Shown in pieces: positions 11,899 to 22,669 of a stretch of 46,452 nucleotides of DNA. Both the position numbers and the translations under genes were made by a program. Below the pieces are notes generated by a model, which did no database searches, was not told where the DNA came from, and saw only the letters and a list, made by a program, of their open reading frames with translations. Every line of letters starts with the position of its first letter. Positions within the stretch are counted from its first letter, which is position 1. This stretch comes from Azolla pinnata (Eukaryota > Streptophyta > Polypodiopsida > Salviniales > Salviniaceae): assembly GCA_037176905.1 (NCBI GenBank), contig JBBBWG010029255.1, positions 1-46,452 of the forward strand, read 5' to 3'.

Positions 11899-14800
11899 TC
11901 AATTTCCACGAGATTGTTTCCTCGAAAACTTGAGAGCTTCTCTTTTCAATTCAGAACTCTGTCTCAGAAAGGTTTCCTGCATTGATTTCAGTCTTGCCTC
12001 TCTTTGTCCCTTATTCAATGGAGACTCACTCTTGAGTCTTGCATCTCGGATTCTCGAGTACTGCTCATAAAACTTTCCTCTTTGTCCATGCGTCTTCTCA
12101 TTGCTGTTGGATTGTTCTGCCATCTTCATTAGGGCTATCATATGAAGCTCCATAAGAGAAAATGCATTTGAACTAGTAGTCTGCTCCCAATCAGCAGATT
12201 TTGTTTGAGGGTTTGTACTCACTACTAATGAATGCCAATTTTCACAAGCTCCAGTGAGTTGTGTAGTCATAGACGGTTCGCTACTATTTGAGTATTGCAC
12301 TGAAACATTGGATCTATGAGGTGATTGAATAATCAACATCTCACTTATTACTGGCAGTTCCACCCTCGAATTACCAGATTCTTCCGTAAGTTTAGCTACT
12401 TGAGATTGTCCGCTCGAAGTATTCGTTGGCGTACTTACAGGTTTGTCATTTCCATCGGCATGGTTTGGCATAGACAGTTTGAAAGAGATCGGAATTCCTG
12501 AGATATTTTTGTCTTGTATTTCAGCCATTTGTGAATTGGGCCTAGCTAAGATTGACTGTCCTTCAACTGGAGATACATGATTCTTTGTGGATTGAAAACT
12601 CAACTGTACTTTAATCTCGAAAGGAACAACACTACCATTAGAAAGGCTTCTGATGTCATCAAGCCAAACACAATTTTCTGACCGTGGGGAAAGAGTCTTC
12701 TCGGAAGAATTCTGACTTTCACACCATCGCCTTTTTGATACGATGTCGGCATGTTCCACAGATTGACGGTTTCCCTCGAGCTGTTCAAGTTTATCATCAC
12801 ATCCAGGGTTATCTGTAGGCTTTCTAAAGTTTTCTTGCACTAACTTGTCATTGGCTTTAGCATATACCTGCTTTGTCAGCATTGAATGTGAAGGGAAGCC
12901 CTCGAGTACATTCTTGTTTCCTGTCAAGCTGATCCCTATATTTCTACCTTTTTCTTTAAACTTATCAGATTTGCAGATCTGTCTTTGTGGCAATGAGCTG
13001 CAACTTTGGGTCAGCATCTTGCAGCTTCCTTGCCCACTGAGCTTTCGGATAGTATTTTCCTTGAATCGGTTAAGATTTGCTTGACAGGTAAGGTTATCCA
13101 TAGACATTTTAGCACTTTCTCGGACCAAGTTATTTGATGCAGGCTTTGACGAGATCACATGCGAGGTAGGACACCCCCGCAAATGATTTTGTCTTTTCAT
13201 CAAGCCGACCTCCAGAGTTCTAGCTTTACCTTGTGAATCATTAGACCGTACGCATGGTGGCGTAGAGCAGCTTTGGGCCAATGCCTTGCAACTTTCTTGC
13301 CTCCCGGGTTTCGGCGCAGAAGTTTTCTTGCGGTGTTCAATCTTATCAGGGTGTGTGATGTTACTATCCAGGGATATTTTGAAGTTTTTTTGCACCAAGT
13401 CATCCACTCCATGTCGTGTCTGCTTCAACAACATCATATTTGAGGAAGGGCATTCTCGTGCTTCACTCTGGTTCTTCATCAAGCCAAGCTCCAGATTTCT
13501 AGCTGCTTCTCCCAAGTTATCGGAGTCCTTTTTCGGTACACATGGTCTGGTTTCTTGTCTCCTGAGCTTCTGTGCAGAGTTATCGGTTACGGCTTTCCTG
13601 CCACCCCAGCTTCCAGAAAAAGTTGTCTTCTTACTTTCAAACATGCTAATGGCAGCCTGCACAGTCAACCTTCTTAGAGGTGTTTCCTCTTCCGTATGGT
13701 CCTCGATACCGGCCATTTTCATGACACAAGCCTTTGTCTGTCTATCTTCTGAGCTGTCCAATTCTTTACCATTCTCTGATTGCGAACAGATTGGATCATC
13801 ACTTTCTGAGCTGATAACATTGGGTGTAACTGACGACGAGGGGCTTTCGGCAGGGGACGAATGTATTTGCTCATACTCATGAATCTGACAATGTTTATGA
13901 CCTTGATATACAGCAGATTGTGACTTGCCTAAAGATTGTTTACTGCTTCCTTCCTGTTTCTTTAGAGAATTAAATGCATGCGTGCGACCAACCTGCGACG
14001 ATTCAAAATTCTGTGGTTGCTTTGATTCTTCTTTTGTCTTTCCAGGCCATGAGAACAGAGGAGCATCATCATCAGCTGCAACAAAATACAGACAAAAAAT
14101 GTAGATACCTTAGTCTTCAGTTTCTGTTAACAGGAGTTACAAGAAAAGGCCATACATGGTGCCCACCATGACTACATGCAGTTGCTAATGTGCATATGGC
14201 CTCATTGAATAAAATCATAATGAGATCTTTAATTTAAGTCTATATAAGATACCAATACTATTACCACTTTATCTGCTCAATTTTAACTCCAGGCACTCCA
14301 TTAATGTTGTAACTCATTTTTTACGGTTAAAACTCTAAATTCTTCTCATATTATCTGTGCTGCTATTGCTCTATGTNNNNNNNNNNNNNNNNNNNNNNNN
14401 NNNNNNNNNNNNNNNNNNNNNNNNNNNNNNNNNNNNNNNNNNNNNNNNNNNNNNNNNNNNNNNNNNNNNNNNNNNNATTAATGTTGTAACTCATTTTTTA
14501 CGGTTAAAACTCTAAATTCTTCTCATATTATCTGTGCTGCTATTGCTCTATGTGCTCATCTCTATCTGCACAATTCAACTCCCAAGGATTCTATTAATTT
14601 TGTAAACGTTTTGCTACCATTCAACTAAATCTCTTATCCTGCATACCTCCTTAAGACCTTTACTCACCTAATCTTTGTGTGATGTGATTATTTCATGAGT
14701 AATGCAACTTGTTTCTGTTTCACCTATATTACCATCGCTCTACGTACTTGATTTATCCCTATGTATTCTTTCTCAACTTTATAATTTATTTTTGCTTTAC

Positions 14801-16615
14801 TCACCGGATTTTTCTGTGCAGTGGTTGTCGGGCCAAACCATGGATATCATCATTGTCTTCTTCTTCTTTTTGCAAAGTGTAAGGAATCGCATGCACCCAT
14901 CTCTAATAGGAAATAGCTCAATTGGCTCACATAAATGTGCTTAAAAGCTTCAATACCTTTCCCGATTTCAAGCGAGTTGTAAAAAGATATAGATCCATGA
15001 AATTAGCATACTTGAGCCAGTTTATGTTGGAATGATCAGAAAATATTAAAAGATCGGCAGCAGACATCTCGCTGAAGCTGGCAGCAGTTGAGCGTGATAA
15101 CACCATGTCCTGTTCCTGCTGTAGTGCACATAGACGAGTATCCATTTCTCTCACAAGATCCTTTCTGCACACAGAAAAAAAACTCATGGTAGAGTAGGTA
15201 TGCGCAGAGAGCCACGTGCTCTTATGTGAATTCAATGGATTCAAAACCCCATGCATGTGAATTTAGTGTACACTCAATTTGAGTAAACCTCGGAGCATAT
15301 GGCTTGACACATGCTCCCGTGAACTTCCATTGATGTCTGAGTATGATGAGAATTGCTCACATGGAAGAAGCCGATGCACCATTCTCTCCTTCTAGATGGC
15401 TTCTCTGATTCTACAGACAAAAAACGAAGGCCCATGATGTGAAACTTTTGAGCAACCAGTTGAGGAACAGGGCAATGGAAAAAAGTGTAACATCCACATA
15501 TTGAGAAAAGGTCTTAGGGTCCACAATCACCCTTTACTTTCTTTCAATTGATGATCATATCCTATGTCTCATTTCCAAAATTCATAAAGAATTGGAAACA
15601 ATTAAATGTACTCAGTTTGCAGGCCCTGTTCTGCATCTATCTTTATTTCTCTCTCATATTTAGAAACATAACGACATCAGCTTTGAAAATGATATGATTT
15701 GTAAAGGCCAACGGCTAATCTGGCCCTACAGAAGCACATGTATGAATCTATGTATGATTGTATCTCTATTTCCAACATGTGTATGTATTCCATTGCATTG
15801 TTGGCAGTAGTTTATACAGCAAAAGAGGACAGCATACGATCAAAAGCATCATTACCAAGAGGCCATTTTTTGAGTCTGAAACACCATGGAAAAACCCATC
15901 GGTTGAAATGTTGCGAGGACGGCAAATGCATGGCAATGTATGATGCAGAGAACAAAAACAGAAGCAGACTATGGGTGCAAAAGTGCACACACCTGTTCTA
16001 ACCCTGAAACTTCATCTTCTAAGCCTTCGAAACACTCAAAGACATCAGGGGTGTGAACAAACTCCAGAAATCTGAAAAACCAAGAGAAAAAAAGGATGCA
16101 ATTCAACCATAATCACATGAATATGAAGAAATGCATACATATCAGACCAAAACGCTAAACCCTAAACCGTAACATGGTCAGGGGCCAAGGCATACACTGA
16201 AGAGATGTGTGGTCTAAACCTTTCTAAAGTAGCCTTAGTAAACCATGAATCCTTGCTTCCATGCAAGCTTTCCAACCTGATCCTCTGCTTGCCCTTTCCA
16301 ACTTCCATCTCCACTTTTGGGAAGCATGAGGCAAAAAGCCGGACATAGCCTGAACCAACCTTCTCCCTGACTCCCTCTATTCAAATGAAGACATCACACC
16401 TGCAACAAAATGAATACAGATCGAATCGAAGAAACCATATCGGCTGCCAAAACAAGTCAAAAGAAAGAAAAAACAAATGGAATAGGAGGATAGGGAAGAG
16501 GGTCAAAGGCGATTTGAAAACACAAGCAAAGTGGATTAAGGTTTTACCTTGTTGGGCTAAGCACCTGAAACTCAATGTAATTCAGGCCAGGGAAGCTTCT
16601 AATGTCTTCCTCCAT
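11899..16615 (-). CDS. COP1-interacting protein 7 (CIP7)-like nuclear protein, seven exons
   Basis: The exons, read on the minus strand, are 16615-16548, 16399-16220, 16071-15993, 15652-15612, 15164-14957, 14865-14805 and 14075-11899. Their phases fit throughout (2814 nt, 938 codons including the stop). Family landmarks are LNYIEFQVLSPTR then CDV at the N-terminus, SWFTKATLERFLEF with HTPDVFE, a segment with DTRLCALQQEQ and FMDLY, DDDAPLFSW, then TPLRRLTVQAAISMFESK. The C-terminus is charged (FYEQYSRIRDARLKSESP, REARLKSMQETFLRQ). CIP7 of Arabidopsis is a nuclear protein tied to COP1 and light-regulated gene expression; a similar role here is inference. With the exon 2 acceptor given, codon 29 is UGA (16381-16383). 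Using an acceptor 33 nt further in (exon 2 from 16366) removes it in frame and gives 926 aa. The fourth exon and the sixth exon are the least certain. A 100-N gap lies in intron 6. Confidence 0.8.
14300..14553. repeat. Identical 77-bp direct repeats flanking the gap
   Basis: 14300-14376 and 14477-14553 both start ATTAATGTTGTAACTC and end TATTGCTCTATGT with no difference that I can see. This is best explained by two overlapping contig ends that were not merged, so the gap may contain nothing. Confidence 0.85.
14377..14476. other. Assembly gap (100 N)
   Basis: Exactly 100 N, the conventional placeholder for a gap of unknown size. It sits in an intron of the CIP7-like gene. The 77 bases before it (14300-14376) and the 77 after it (14477-14553) are the same sequence. 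Confidence 0.98.
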
Positions 16616-16635
16616 GAATGTTTGTCTTCCTCCAT
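16590..16635. repeat. 20-bp tandem duplication over the CIP7-like start codon
   Basis: GTCTTCCTCCATGAATG occurs twice, 20 bp apart. On the minus strand this places a second ATGGAGGAAGAC 20 bases upstream of the start used here (A of ATG at 16615). The upstream ATG is out of frame with the protein and opens a short ORF that overlaps the true start. Confidence 0.85.
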
Positions 16636-18027
16636 GAATGGCCTCTCTTGATCTCTCGGTTACCGTACTCTTTCTTTCTCACAATGGAGGCTTACGAAAA
16701 GAACCTGCATTTCAGTTACTTCCAACACCACATGTATACGTATATATAGTGCTAGACTTTCAACAGTGCACCTTGTTTTCGGGTTCCCATGCCATTGTCA
16801 TGTTTTGCTCTGTCTTCTTCACCTGCCAACCATCTCTTCCACTCCTTGTTCATCAGCAGCAGCAGCACCATCACCTTCTTCTTCTTCTTCTTCTTCTTCT
16901 TCTTCATCATCATCTTCTTCTTCTTCCGCATCAGCATCTTGCTCTTCTCCTCCTCCCTTCTTGCATGGATTCTGGACCAACATCCCTCACCTGTTGGATT
17001 GAGATATGTGCAGGATTCACCAACATGCATGTATGTATGTGTGCATGGGTGTATGCAGTGTGCAGAATGAATCTGGATGTATGCATGGATTATCGTGTTG
17101 GGAGGCCGAAATCTGGCCTATGAGCTCCAGCTCGGGAAGCTCTCGATTCTCAAACAAGACTTCACCAATGAATGTTGTAGTTGAGACTGGTTGTGTCAAA
17201 AGATCGAGTCAGGTGAAAGCTAGCGTAATCGAATCTGAGTGAAGGCAGAAAGGCAGAAAGTGGGGCACCGAAGTGAAATACTCAATCGTCTTGGAGCCAT
17301 TTCCAGCAAATCTTACCCCAATCATGAAGTTTCAGTCCATTTCTCTACTTGAAGAAGCAAGAGTTAAGTCCATGTACAATGGCATTTTGGAAAAGCCTAA
17401 TACAAGAAGCTATCAATTTGTTGTACCTTGTATGCAAACTGGAACATAAGGTTTTGATTCAGTTTGTCTTCTACAGTATGCACCAAAATCCATTCCATCA
17501 CCAACAAATAAGAATTCTGACAGTGTTCATTACCTGAATTGAAGAAGCTTTTCCCAAGAAAACAATTTTCAGAGTATTTCTAACAGGATCTAATGATACA
17601 CGCACTTAAACCCCATCAAGAATTACTCGTTTCATCAGAGTAGATTTCCCATACACCATTACCGACTGATGAGACTTACCATCACTTGGCCATTACATAG
17701 AATGTCATCGGCCCTCAGCTATAGTTATATATCAAAATAACAATCAATCTGAATGGATAAGATACTCATGGACCATGGCTATATTTACTCATTGAAATGT
17801 GCATCAAATGCGCATCAAACACATTGACACTCATACCATCAGAGCACAGCCAACACCAACACCACGCATTCCACACGTTCAACACTATTTCAATCCAGTG
17901 TTTTAAAACTAAGTGTTGGCATGTAGCATAAAGACGCACTTGACAACAAACCAGGTAAGACAATACTGAACACAAAGCTAACTACTGATCATGTATATTA
18001 AGTTTTTCTTGGAAAAGAATCTCAAAA
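16616..18027. other. Intergenic region upstream of the CIP7-like gene
   Basis: No coding exon is convincing here. The region contains a CTT/CAT trinucleotide tract (about 16876-16930) and, on both strands, Leu- or Lys-rich open frames caused by it. It should hold the CIP7-like promoter and 5' UTR, and the 3' UTR of the next minus-strand gene. Confidence 0.5.
16876..16930. repeat. CTT/CAT trinucleotide microsatellite
   Basis: A run of CTT units interrupted by CATCATCAT. It creates artefactual poly-Ser, poly-Phe and poly-Lys frames. Confidence 0.95.
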
Positions 18028-19609
18028 CTATTTTTTCAATACATCAAGAAGCCCGGTCATTGTGGTACTCAGCCTTTGCAAAGTGTCGACTCGCTTGGTT
18101 TCCAAATCCTTGAGCACTTCTAACGAATTCCTCCAGGTGCGGACCATCTTCGACAAAGACTCTTTAATCTCTTGTTCCCGGCGAGCTCTCTTTGCCACAT
18201 TTTCAGACTCGCAAACACCAACATTTTGCACTATATCAACACCAGTTTCTGGGCATGAACCATGGTCAAGCATCGTGGCATCATCGCTAGCAGTAGCATT
18301 ATTAGTGTTTGCATTACCACCAACACTTGCAACACTAGCATTAACATTAGCATTAGTGATCATGTTGACATCAGCACTAACATCAGCCGCTTCTTGGGCA
18401 TGCACAAGCATCGTGACTGCTCCATCACTACTAGTACCAGTGAGAGGTACTGGATTAGGGTTCACAGCTTCCTCCACATGTCCCAATTCATCATTGCTAC
18501 GCATAGCTATTGAAGGATTAGGGTTTACCACCTCCTCTGATCGAACTAATCCATCATTGTTTATGCCTCCAATGATATGAACTCTGCTCTCATTGTTCAA
18601 AGCCCCATCATGCTCGTTACAAGCAGTGTGCTCATTTTCAGTTGCACCTTGAACATGCATGTACTGGTCGACCAGATCAAACCACTTGCAAGAAGCAGAA
18701 GAAGACTGTTTCTCTCCTTCGGGTGTGGCTGTTTCGACAACGACGAGATTCTTGCTTTCTCCTGCCATGACTTCCTGAGTTTTTCCATTCTCTTTCTCGA
18801 ATTCTTCATCAACGTTATCATTATGGCCATCACCGGGCCAAATATCACCAATTTCAAGGCCATTTTCACCATTCTGCTGGATTGTTGTGAGATGGCAGCA
18901 AGGATCATGAGCAAACCAGGAAAACGTAAACAAGCATTAAAAATACGCACACAAACAGTTAGTTGTACATATGTATGTATGATGGACGTCCGCATGCATG
19001 TTTGATCAATGCACTTATGCATGTAGGAAAGCAAGCATAACTACGCACACATACATTTGTATGCATGTAGGTTGGCATACATGCGTACATATGTATAAAG
19101 ACATGCGCGTGGGCCAGTATGTATGTAAGGGCCATTTTCCATATCTACGAATGTATGATGATTTTGCTTCCATGGTGTGTACGACGCACTGTGCATGTAT
19201 GATGTTGCCTAAGTGCGAATGGACGAATGTATGCAAGGTATGCACATAAGCAAACACACGGATGTCTGATACTCTTTTTCTTGCTTCCAGTTCCTCAGTG
19301 TTTCGTCCCCTCTTTCTTCGGTCACTTGTGCATATGGCCTTAAGTTAAGGTTATCGAAAATGCAAATCTTCTTCTTCTTCTTCTTCTTCTTCTTCTTCTT
19401 CTTGATCGCATGTTCGAGCACAGAAAGAATGAATGACAGGGAAGGTATTGCAACTAGTTTTCTTCGTTTCTTTCCTTTGGGAAGAGGGGGGAGGGAGGGG
19501 ATGAGGAACTGACCTGCGGGAGGAAGCTGGAGCGGACAGCTCTGCAGGAGGTATCAGGCGCAGGGATCGGCGCGCTGTCCTCCTCCGCGGGGACGTCTGC
19601 AGAAGCCAT
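18028..19609 (-). CDS. Uncharacterised 314-residue acidic protein with C-terminal coiled coil, two exons
   Basis: I do not recognise this protein. Exon 1 (19609-19514) encodes 32 residues from MASADVPAEED to SSFLPQ and ends at CAG|GTCAGT. Exon 2 (18876-18028) follows a CCAG acceptor in phase 0 and encodes QNGENGLEIGDIWPGD onward to a TTG AAA AAA TAG end. The middle is low complexity, acidic and Asn/Ala/Val-rich (two VNPNP motifs, ANVNASVASVGGNANTNN). The last 55 or so residues are charged and helical (KRARREQEIKESLSKMVR, LEVLKDLETKRVDTLQRL) and look like a coiled coil preceded by a basic KRARR patch that could be a nuclear signal. The start lies 680 bp from the divergent leader of P450 locus A. 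The intron is rich in CATGTATG-type and CTT repeats. Confidence 0.75.
19363..19402. repeat. CTT microsatellite in the intron of the 314-aa gene
   Basis: An uninterrupted run of about 13 CTT units, GAA on the gene strand. It lies in the intron 18877-19513. Confidence 0.95.
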
Positions 19610-19641
19610 GGCGTCGTCCGATTAGGGTTTACTGAGAGGCC

Positions 19642-19668
19642 AACAAGAAGAAGAAGAAGAAGAAGAAA
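19642..19668. repeat. AAG microsatellite upstream of the 314-aa gene
   Basis: A run of AAG units immediately upstream of the minus-strand start codon, so CTT in the presumed 5' UTR of that gene. CT-rich leaders are common near plant transcription starts. Confidence 0.9.
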
Positions 19669-19713
19669 ATGAAGAACTGAGAGTTTACCAAAATTACCAA
19701 AATGCCCCCATCT

Positions 19714-19812
19714 CCTAATCATCCTCTAATCCTCCTCTAATCCACCTCTAGTCATCCTCTAATCCATCTCTAGTCATCCTCTAATCCACCTCTAATCCTC
19801 CTCTAATCACCC
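19714..19812. repeat. 11-bp minisatellite (ATCCTCCTCTA-like), about nine units
   Basis: Units such as ATCCTCCTCTA, ATCCACCTCTA, GTCATCCTCTA and ATCCATCTCTA follow one another with period 11. The array lies between the divergent 314-aa gene and P450 locus A. Sequence similar to the 5' flank of P450 gene G (about 42838 on) begins right at its end, so it may mark a duplication boundary. Confidence 0.85.
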
Positions 19813-20032
19813 CTCAAAACCACCGACTTTCGACGTAACATAGCAGCAGTCCACATGCCTACGGCGCTATAGTACTCGTCTTTCCGAGCTTCGTCGTTTT
19901 TCATGCAGTGACCATCCGAAGGCTGGTGGCCGATCACGATTGCTCCGATCCCGATCGCCAGCATTGTTTATCAGAAGCCAGGCCGAAAAGCCAAGATCGC
20001 TCGGATCCGATTCAGATTTCTTTGAATTTACT

Positions 20033-20040
20033 TATATATG
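20033..20040 (+). promoter_or_regulatory. TATA-like element upstream of P450 locus A
   Basis: TATATATG lies in a block that is also found upstream of loci B (22393-22400) and D (29841-29848) with the same flank (ACTATATATGA). Two CACGTG G-box cores follow shortly after (AGCACGTGCC and GACACGTGGG, about 20084-20120). The distance of about 250 bp to the leader ORF leaves the true transcription start open. Confidence 0.4.
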
Positions 20041-20284
20041 AGCTGAGAAGGGCTTGTTTCTAGACTGAGTTGCATGGACGAGCACGTGCCACAACTTTAC
20101 GCGACACGTGGGAAGCAATCGACCACCTGTGCATTGTTTGTTTGTGCCTAGGTATTAGCAGGTGCGAGAAGGGGCCTTTCAACCACGGGTCAGTTTTCTG
20201 ACATCGCGTTGGAAAAGGGTTCGAGAGACAAACACCAACCTACTCCAATAAGTTTCCACACCACACACTGGGACCGAAGAAGGA

Positions 20285-21533
20285 TTCAGAATGTCGACTC
20301 TTTCAACGTCACCCATACATACTGTGGTGACAAGGAGAGACATATTTGGTCGTCGACATCGCTACTATGATAAGATTTTTGTGTGTGCAGCTGATCCGAT
20401 AGGTTCAAGTCCAGGTGAGTCATATAGGCTTGCTGGTATCGATCGCAAGGGCCCAGGCAGAGGAGCCCTTTACATTGTACATGTGTTTACTCTTGATGTA
20501 TGTGATGGTAGCAACCTAATCTGACCTCTCTTGATCTATCTTTTCTTTTTTTTCTTTACTAAGGCCCTTGATTAGAGAAGAGGTGCATTTGATGTTGTAA
20601 GGAGGATGTCATCATCTGCCATGGGCTTCACACATGCACCAACAACATCATATCCCAAATGGCGTTCAGGAAGTGGCTATAGAGGAGCTATGCAGCCCAT
20701 TGTCCAGTGCTAGTCGCGTTGGCGACTTCGTGGACACCCTGTTGGAAGCCAACCGCTACTTGGGCGTCCTAAGCATAGCCCACTTCTTCCCCTAGTTGGA
20801 GTGGATGGATCTACAAGTAAGTAGCATTTCTGGATGCTTGAATTCTCCTACGCTCCAACTTCCATTATCGTGATTGTTTTTTTCTTGCCCGAAGGATGAT
20901 TCCGAAGGGCCATAACCACAAGATGAAGGCCATTTCCATGAGGTTGACAGAGGTTATGCACGACATTCCAGATGGCCGGCGCAAGTCTAGGTCCTCTTCA
21001 AGCAAGCACTCGACGATGTCGGACACTGTGGACTTCCTCGACATTCTAATGGACCTGGTGGAATGGACAAAGGACAATGAGATGCCCACCGTGGATGACC
21101 ATGTTAAGGCCGTCTTAATGGTACATATTGTTAAACGCAACACAGTCTTGCGAAGTGGGGTGCTATGGAGTTGTCTAGGGGACCCAAGTGATGGTGAACG
21201 TGTGGGCGATCGGCTGTGATCCGAGCGTATGGGAAAACCCTCTCCAATTCCATCCTGAGCGCTTCATTGAGAGCCATTCGAGCAACATTGCAATGCATGG
21301 CCAGAACTTCAGGTTCTTGCCCTTTAGATTGGGGCGTGACATTTGCCCGGCTTGGAAGCTCGGCTTTCGGATTGTCCAGCTAATCCTAGCTAACCACGTT
21401 CACCATATCAACCTGCGACACTCCATGATACCCAAACTTGCCGAGTCTTGTAAAGGCGTCGTTTTGGCATTAGAAGCCCCCTTGATTGTAAAGGCCCGTC
21501 CTAGGCTTCCAACACAGCCTCCCGCAACTTAAT
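20285..21533 (+). pseudogene. P450 locus A, CYP71-clan pseudogene
   Basis: The leader and upstream region are well kept, but exon 1 is reduced to a scrap (CTTGCTGGTATCGATCGCAAG, about 20425-20460) before sequence resumes inside intron 1. Exon 2 (about 20566-20816) has lost about 20 bp after the TTGATGTTG stretch, has a 2-base insertion giving a stop, and has TAG in place of the conserved Trp codon in PWLEW. Exon 3 (about 20914-21119) is largely open. It then runs straight into mid exon 4, so the I-helix (AGxDT) and ExxR segments are missing. The heme loop survives in altered form: FLPFRLGRDICPA instead of FLPFGSGRRICPA. It cannot encode a working enzyme. Confidence 0.9.
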
Positions 21534-22345
21534 AAATGATTATGACTTGTCTTGATAAGTTATGACTATGCTCGTAACAACTCTTCTAATAATTTAGTTC
21601 TAAAAAGCTCATAATATATCTTACTTCCTTTGGTTTATTTTATGATTGTGAACTCTAAAATCCAAATTTATATGAGCAAGCTATTAGCTTTTTAATGTAG
21701 GCGGTCGTACTTATTTGTTCTTGCATTTTTTCTTCAATAACTTTAGTTTTTCTTTTTTTTTCTCTCGATTTAAATTAAAATTTTAGATTTAAAAAACCTA
21801 TAATTTGGCCTACTTCCTTAGCTCTTGTTCATCATTTTAAACTCTCAAATCCGATTTATATGATCTTTTCAATACAAGTGGTTGCTCTGGTTTGTCTTTC
21901 ATTATTTTTGTCATAACTTTACTTTTTCTTTAATACTTCTCGCCTTGAATCTAATAATTTAGTTTTATAAAAACCAAGATATGTCTTATTTCTTTAACTT
22001 TGATTCACCATTTTGAACTCTCAAATCCGATTTCATACGTGGAAGTTATGAGTTTCTGAAGGTATGTGCTCGCTCTTGTTTATTTGTGGTTTCTTCTTGT
22101 TATAACTTTGCTTTTTCCTATATGTTGCTCTCCCTAAATTTAAAAATTTAGATATAAAAAGCTAATAATATAACTTCATTAGATTTAATTTATTATTTTG
22201 AACTCTTAAAATCAATCTCATACGAAAAAGTTATAACTTGTAGGCGGTCGCTCTTAGCTCCTCCTTCCTTATTTCTGCCACAACTTTATTTTATCTTTTA
22301 TGTCTCTCGCCTTAAATTTATGAATTTAGATTTACAAAGGTAAAC
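21534..22345 (-). repeat. Diverged satellite array (about 180-bp monomers), reverse orientation
   Basis: Repeating landmarks are ACTCTCAAATCCGATTT, a TACGAG/AAGCTATGAG-like box, GGCGGTCGCTCTTGTTTGTTC, CATAACTTTACTTTTTC and CTCGCCTTAAATTTA. About four to five monomers lie directly behind the 3' end of P450 locus A. The reverse complement resembles the 1-4860 satellite (see findings). Confidence 0.85.
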
Positions 22346-22392
22346 CAAAAAGCCAAACCGCTCATATCTAATTCAAAACTTTCCGAATTAAC

Positions 22393-22400
22393 TATATATG
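22393..22400 (+). promoter_or_regulatory. TATA-like element upstream of P450 locus B
   Basis: TATATATG in the context AACTATATATGACC, at the same relative place as in loci A and D. Confidence 0.35.
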
Positions 22401-22669
22401 ACCGGAGAAAAACTTGCTCTAGATAGAGTTCCATGGACGAGCACATGCTAGAACTTTAACCACGTGTGCTTTGTTTATTTGTTTTGTGTATATGTAACAA
22501 CACGTGCGAGAAAGGAGCCTTTCAACCATGGGTTTGTTTTTTGACTTTTGTGGCGGAAAAGGGCCTGAAAGACAAATTCCTATTCCAATAATTTTCCACA
22601 CCACACACTGGGATCGTGAGAGACAAAGAGGAAAGGAGGGAGGGAGGGAGAGTTCGAAGGCTTCGGAAT

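Noticed and set aside
12845..13882. Plus-strand frames of 79 and 198 codons opposite the CIP7-like last exon
   Set aside because: Antisense to a frame with family motifs and with intact splice phase; no domain of their own.
16638..17123. Leu-, Ser- or Lys-rich frames around 16.9 kb
   Set aside because: Produced by the CTT/CAT microsatellite in different frames and strands.
20291..20524. 77-codon frame at the leader of locus A as a real protein
   Set aside because: It is a fusion of leader ORF, exon 1 scrap and intron 1 sequence created by deletions in the pseudogene.
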